A DNA stretch of 7,902 bases from an uncultured Bacilli bacterium. Lineage in GTDB: Bacteria; Bacillota_I; Bacilli_A; RFN20; CAG-288. Position numbers and translations under genes: made by a program. Positions 5,960 to 7,902 of this stretch are shown one piece after another (within the stretch, counting starts at the first letter, position 1; every line of letters starts with the position of its first letter). The stretch spans positions 1-7,902 of the forward strand of contig CAKUXT010000090.1 in assembly GCA_934700375.1 (NCBI GenBank). The letters are read 5' to 3'. Below the pieces are notes generated by a model. It did not search any database. It was not told the origin of the DNA and saw only the letters and a list, made by a program, of their open reading frames with translations.

Positions 5960-6769
5960 CTATTCTGCATAGATTTTATAAAGAAGATAGTTTCTGATTC
6001 TCTTTGGAAGAAGATAATAGATACAGGATAAGAAAGAATCCTTGAATCCAATCTTCTTCGAATAAGGCATCTTTCTTTTCTTGGATATCTTAAAAGCTTT
6101 GTAGGCAATCTTTCTAGCCGGTGTTCCGTTCTCTTCATCTTTGGAGACACTCTTCAGACAATGTTCGAATGCTTTCTGATAGGGGCTAGAAGAAGAAAGA
6201 AGTTCGCTTTGTCTTTTCTTTGTGAACTCTGTCTTTGCATCACCAGGTTTAATAGAACACACCTGTATCTTATAAGGATAGACTTCTGCTCTTAAAGCAT
6301 CAAAGAGCGTATCCATACTCGCTTTTGATGCGCTATAGAACGCCTGAAAAGGAAGTGGAATCAAAGAACCGATAGAAGAAGTATTGATGATCTTTCCTCC
6401 TCCTTGTTTTCTCATATAAGGAAGTACTTCCTTTGCCATCAGAAAAGAGCCGAAGAAGGTGACATCCATCTGTCTCTTTGCTTTTTCCAGTGTTGTCTCT
6501 TCAATGGGAGAGAAGATTCCAAAACCCGCATTGTTCATCAAGACATCGATTCTTCCATATTTATCGATGATGTTCTTAACTACTCTTTTGCAGTCCTCTT
6601 CTTTAGATATATCTGCCACCTGATGATAGACATGCTCCATTTCAAACTCATGAGTCGATAATCCACAGACGATATCTCCGTTAGCGATGAACAGTTTTGC
6701 CATCTCTAATCCAAATCCGGATGATTCTCCTGTGATAAGGACTACTCTCTTGGTCTTGATGTTTTTCAT
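5960..6769 (-). CDS. Short-chain dehydrogenase/reductase, 17beta-HSD-like classical SDR
   Basis: This is a 269-residue classical SDR, a cytosolic NAD(P)-dependent oxidoreductase of unknown substrate. It carries the cofactor loop TGESSGFG at 13-20, Asp53 in VADI, NNAG at 79-82, the active-site Ser132, Tyr145 and Lys149 (Y-S-A-S-K), and the KPGD segment after the active site. The C-terminus is long and basic with an LLPKRIRNYLLYKIY end, as in the 17beta-hydroxysteroid-dehydrogenase-like group often annotated in Firmicutes. Two residues are odd: Glu15 where Ala is usual in TGASSG, and Thr104 where the catalytic tetrad normally has Asn (MDVTFFGSF against the usual N-x-x-G). I start at ATG 6769 because AGGAAA (antisense 6777-6782) lies seven bases upstream; a start at 6814 would add 15 residues with no ribosome binding site. 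It is convergent with tcdA and divergent from the next SDR. Confidence 0.87.
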   Translation of the reverse strand: MKNIKTKRVVLITGESSGFGLEMAKLFIANGDIVCGLSTHEFEMEHVYHQVADISKEEDCKRVVKNIIDKYGRIDVLMNNAGFGIFSPIEETTLEKAKRQMDVTFFGSFLMAKEVLPYMRKQGGGKIINTSSIGSLIPLPFQAFYSASKASMDTLFDALRAEVYPYKIQVCSIKPGDAKTEFTKKRQSELLSSSSPYQKAFEHCLKSVSKDEENGTPARKIAYKAFKISKKRKMPYSKKIGFKDSFLSCIYYLLPKRIRNYLLYKIYAE

Positions 6770-6797
6770 ATGATTGTTTCCTGAATTACTGATGGAT

Positions 6798-6826
6798 ATT
6801 ATAGACATTCTCATCTTTTTTGACTA
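6798..6826 (-). promoter_or_regulatory. Candidate promoter of the - strand SDR gene
   Basis: On the - strand TATAAT (antisense of 6798-6803) is preceded after 17 bases by TAGTCA (antisense of 6821-6826), four of six matches to TTGACA. Transcription would begin near 6791, giving a leader of about 20 bases that holds the AGGAAA ribosome binding site. Confidence 0.55.
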
Positions 6827-6847
6827 TGGTTATCGAAAAACCAGAAA

Positions 6848-6900
6848 ATATTTTCAACTCGATTTTCACATAATTTTTCAATATTCATTCATATTTTCAA
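6848..6900 (+). repeat. Direct repeat ATATTTTCAA in the divergent SDR intergenic region
   Basis: The ten bases ATATTTTCAA occur at 6848-6857 and again at 6891-6900, 43 bases apart, in a very AT-rich stretch between the two SDR promoters. In such a composition this may be chance or part of a protein-binding or bent-DNA segment. Confidence 0.35.
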
Positions 6901-6912
6901 AAAATCACAAGA

Positions 6913-6930
6913 ATATTACACTTGTAAAAT
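6913..6930. promoter_or_regulatory. TACA-N2-TGTA palindrome (BlaI/MecI/CopY-type operator candidate)
   Basis: TTACACTTGTAA at 6916-6927 has perfect five-base arms around CT, and two further pairs match outside one mismatch (AATATTACA / TGTAAAAT). The core fits the TACA-N2-TGTA pattern bound by BlaI/MecI/CopY-family winged-helix repressors. It lies about 25 bases upstream of the -35 box of the + strand SDR. No regulator of that family is encoded in the window, so this is a motif match only. Confidence 0.3.
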
Positions 6931-6931
6931 A

Positions 6932-6968
6932 GTTCATATATTGAACAATATTTGAATGATTTGTTCAA
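6932..6968. promoter_or_regulatory. Nested inverted repeats at the + strand SDR promoter
   Basis: GTTCATATATTGAAC at 6932-6946 is a perfect inverted repeat of five-base arms around five bases. Its right arm also belongs to a second perfect repeat, TTGAACAA at 6941-6948 with TTGTTCAA at 6961-6968, twelve bases apart. The predicted -35 box (6952-6957) lies inside the second repeat. A further GTTCAA half-site at 6990-6995 overlaps the start of the Shine-Dalgarno region. The layout looks like a multi-site operator for a dimeric repressor. Confidence 0.5.
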
Positions 6969-7001
6969 CTTTGTTATATTTTTCTCGTAGTTCAAGGAGG
7001 T
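6952..7001 (+). promoter_or_regulatory. SigA-type promoter and strong Shine-Dalgarno site of the + strand SDR
   Basis: TTGAAT at 6952-6957 and TATATT at 6975-6980 are separated by an optimal 17 bases. AAGGAGGT at 6994-7001 is a near-perfect Shine-Dalgarno site eight bases before the ATG at 7010. Transcription would start near 6987, giving a leader of about 23 bases. Together they suggest strong expression when not repressed. Confidence 0.75.
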
Positions 7002-7009
7002 AATGATCA

Positions 7010-7795
7010 ATGTTTGACTACACAGGTAAAGTTGTCGTTATTACTGGCGCATCCTCTGGTCTTGGAAAACAGATGGCTGAAGGATTCGCAAAACAGGGTG
7101 CATCTTTAGCATTGCTTGCAAGAAGAGTCGAAAGATTGGAAGAACTCAGCAAAGAACTGAAGGAAAAGTACAACACTGATGCTATTGCAGTACGCTGCGA
7201 TATCACAGATAATGCTTCTATCGATGAAGCAGTCAAGGCCGTCAAAGAACATTTCGGTCATGCCGAAGTCTTAGTCAATGACGCAGGCGGTGAAAGAGGA
7301 ACAGGAACAAAGGCTTTGGATTACAAAGACGAAGACTGGCTCTTCACTCTTAATCTTGACCTCACTTCCGTTTTCCGTGTTTCACGCGTTTTCGGAAACC
7401 TCATGAAGGAAGGCATCGAAGGAAAGAAACAGTCCTATGGAAGAATCATCAACATCGCTTCTATCTTCGGACTTGTCGGCAACACTGCTATTCCGACAAT
7501 CGCTTATCACACCTCTAAGGGTGCTGTTGTCAATTTCACCCGCGGCTTAGCTGCTGAACTTGCAACAACCGGTATCACCGTCAATGCAATCTGCCCTGGT
7601 TACTTCTACACTGAACTTACCACTGCAACACTTGACAGCGACTACTTCCAGGCATTCGCTCATCAGTCCGTTCCGATGCAGAGATACGGAAAAGAGGGTG
7701 AACTCAATTCCTGCGCTTGCTTCTTAGGTGCTGAAGAATCCTCTTATGTCACTGGCCAGATCATCGCTGTCGATGGCGGCTATACTTGCATCTAA
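7010..7795 (+). CDS. Short-chain dehydrogenase/reductase, gluconate 5-dehydrogenase/FabG-like
   Basis: This 261-residue classical SDR is a cytosolic NAD(P)-dependent oxidoreductase. The cofactor loop TGASSGLG is at 12-19; paired arginines at 38-39 after the second strand suggest NADP preference; Asp64 (CDI) is in place. The catalytic tetrad is complete: Asn115, Ser151, Tyr166 and Lys170, with Ser and Tyr 15 apart, slightly more than the usual 13. The structural NNAG motif reads NDAG at 90-93. The stretch PGYFYTELT followed by a DGGY C-terminus resembles the gluconate 5-dehydrogenase (IdnO/Gno) group more than steroid dehydrogenases, but the substrate cannot be fixed; a FabG-like ketoreductase is the main alternative. 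Codon use is biased: I see no ATA isoleucine codon and mostly TAC and TTC, unlike tcdA. With the strong promoter and Shine-Dalgarno site this points to high expression. A terminator follows 20 bases after the stop, so it is probably monocistronic. Confidence 0.88.
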   Translation: MFDYTGKVVVITGASSGLGKQMAEGFAKQGASLALLARRVERLEELSKELKEKYNTDAIAVRCDITDNASIDEAVKAVKEHFGHAEVLVNDAGGERGTGTKALDYKDEDWLFTLNLDLTSVFRVSRVFGNLMKEGIEGKKQSYGRIINIASIFGLVGNTAIPTIAYHTSKGAVVNFTRGLAAELATTGITVNAICPGYFYTELTTATLDSDYFQAFAHQSVPMQRYGKEGELNSCACFLGAEESSYVTGQIIAVDGGYTCI

Positions 7796-7815
7796 TCTGA
7801 TTTAACTTAATCATG

Positions 7816-7844
7816 ATAGCGGAGATTTTCTTCGCTATTTTTTT
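7816..7844 (+). terminator. Rho-independent terminator after the + strand SDR
   Basis: ATAGCGGAGA at 7816-7825 pairs with TCTTCGCTAT at 7829-7838 (ten pairs, one of them G-T) around a TTT loop, and runs into seven T at 7838-7844. It lies 20 bases beyond the stop codon. Confidence 0.9.
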
Positions 7845-7845
7845 G

Positions 7846-7899
7846 TTGTCATAAGATTAAATGTTTTCATATATCATTCATAAGTTGGTTTGATAAAAT
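7846..7899 (+). promoter_or_regulatory. Possible promoter for a gene beyond the window
   Basis: After the terminator TTGTCA at 7846-7851 matches the -35 consensus in five of six bases, with TATATC at 7870-7875 after 18 bases. A second option is the extended -10 TGATAAAAT at 7891-7899 near the window edge. No open frame of useful length can be read in the last 58 bases. Confidence 0.35.
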
Positions 7900-7902
7900 G
7901 GC

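Noticed and set aside
6770..6814. N-terminal extension of the - strand SDR to ATG 6814
   Set aside because: The added 15 residues precede the normal SDR start, have no Shine-Dalgarno site, and overlap the predicted promoter; ATG 6769 has AGGAAA at proper spacing.
1..7902. Defence, toxin-antitoxin, CRISPR, phage or transposon system
   Set aside because: I looked for arrays, transposase or integrase motifs and small paired ORFs and saw none. The genes are iron uptake, surface lipoproteins, a tRNA-modification enzyme and two SDRs.

Overview
The window reads as chromosomal DNA from a low-to-moderate-GC Firmicute. My best guess is the Erysipelotrichia or a nearby gut lineage, from the AT-rich intergenic DNA, Gram-positive Shine-Dalgarno sites, a Firmicute-type Feo operon, BspA-like leucine-rich-repeat lipoproteins and a YrvM/TcdA-type dehydratase. 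That is an inference from gene content and style, not a database match. No rRNA, tRNA, CRISPR array, insertion sequence or phage gene is visible.

Layout, left to right. (1) At 78-2676 on + lies a ferrous-iron uptake operon, feoA-feoB-small membrane protein. Both internal junctions are ATGA stop/start overlaps, and a strong hairpin terminator follows at 2691-2720. (2) At 2699-4775 on - lie two tandem paralogous lipoproteins with C-terminal 23-residue leucine-rich repeats, separated by only 19 bp and probably co-transcribed. The feo terminator hairpin overlaps the stop codon of the distal one. (3) At 4776-5208 is a 433-bp AT-rich intergenic region with divergent promoter candidates and several short repeats. 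(4) At 5209-5925 on + is tcdA, the tRNA t6A-to-ct6A dehydratase, which lacks a convincing Shine-Dalgarno site and may be leaderless; a terminator at 5925-5959 follows. (5) At 5960-6769 on - is a classical SDR oxidoreductase with unusual catalytic-site residues. (6) At 6770-7009 is a divergent promoter region rich in inverted repeats. (7) At 7010-7795 on + is a second SDR with an excellent promoter, Shine-Dalgarno site and codon use, followed by a strong terminator at 7816-7844. A possible promoter for a further gene lies at the right edge.

The genes do not form one pathway. The clear functional unit is the Feo operon: the FeoB G-protein permease, FeoA as its cytosolic partner, and a third single-span protein in the place where many Firmicutes encode a Cys-rich FeoB-associated protein. 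The lipoprotein pair is likely a surface-exposed module. The two SDRs are divergently arranged and may share regulation, but their substrates cannot be read from sequence. I do not see a clearly novel multi-gene system. The items most worth a second look are the cysteine-free lysine-rich feo accessory protein, the nested operator-like repeats in front of the second SDR, and the possible leaderless tcdA.
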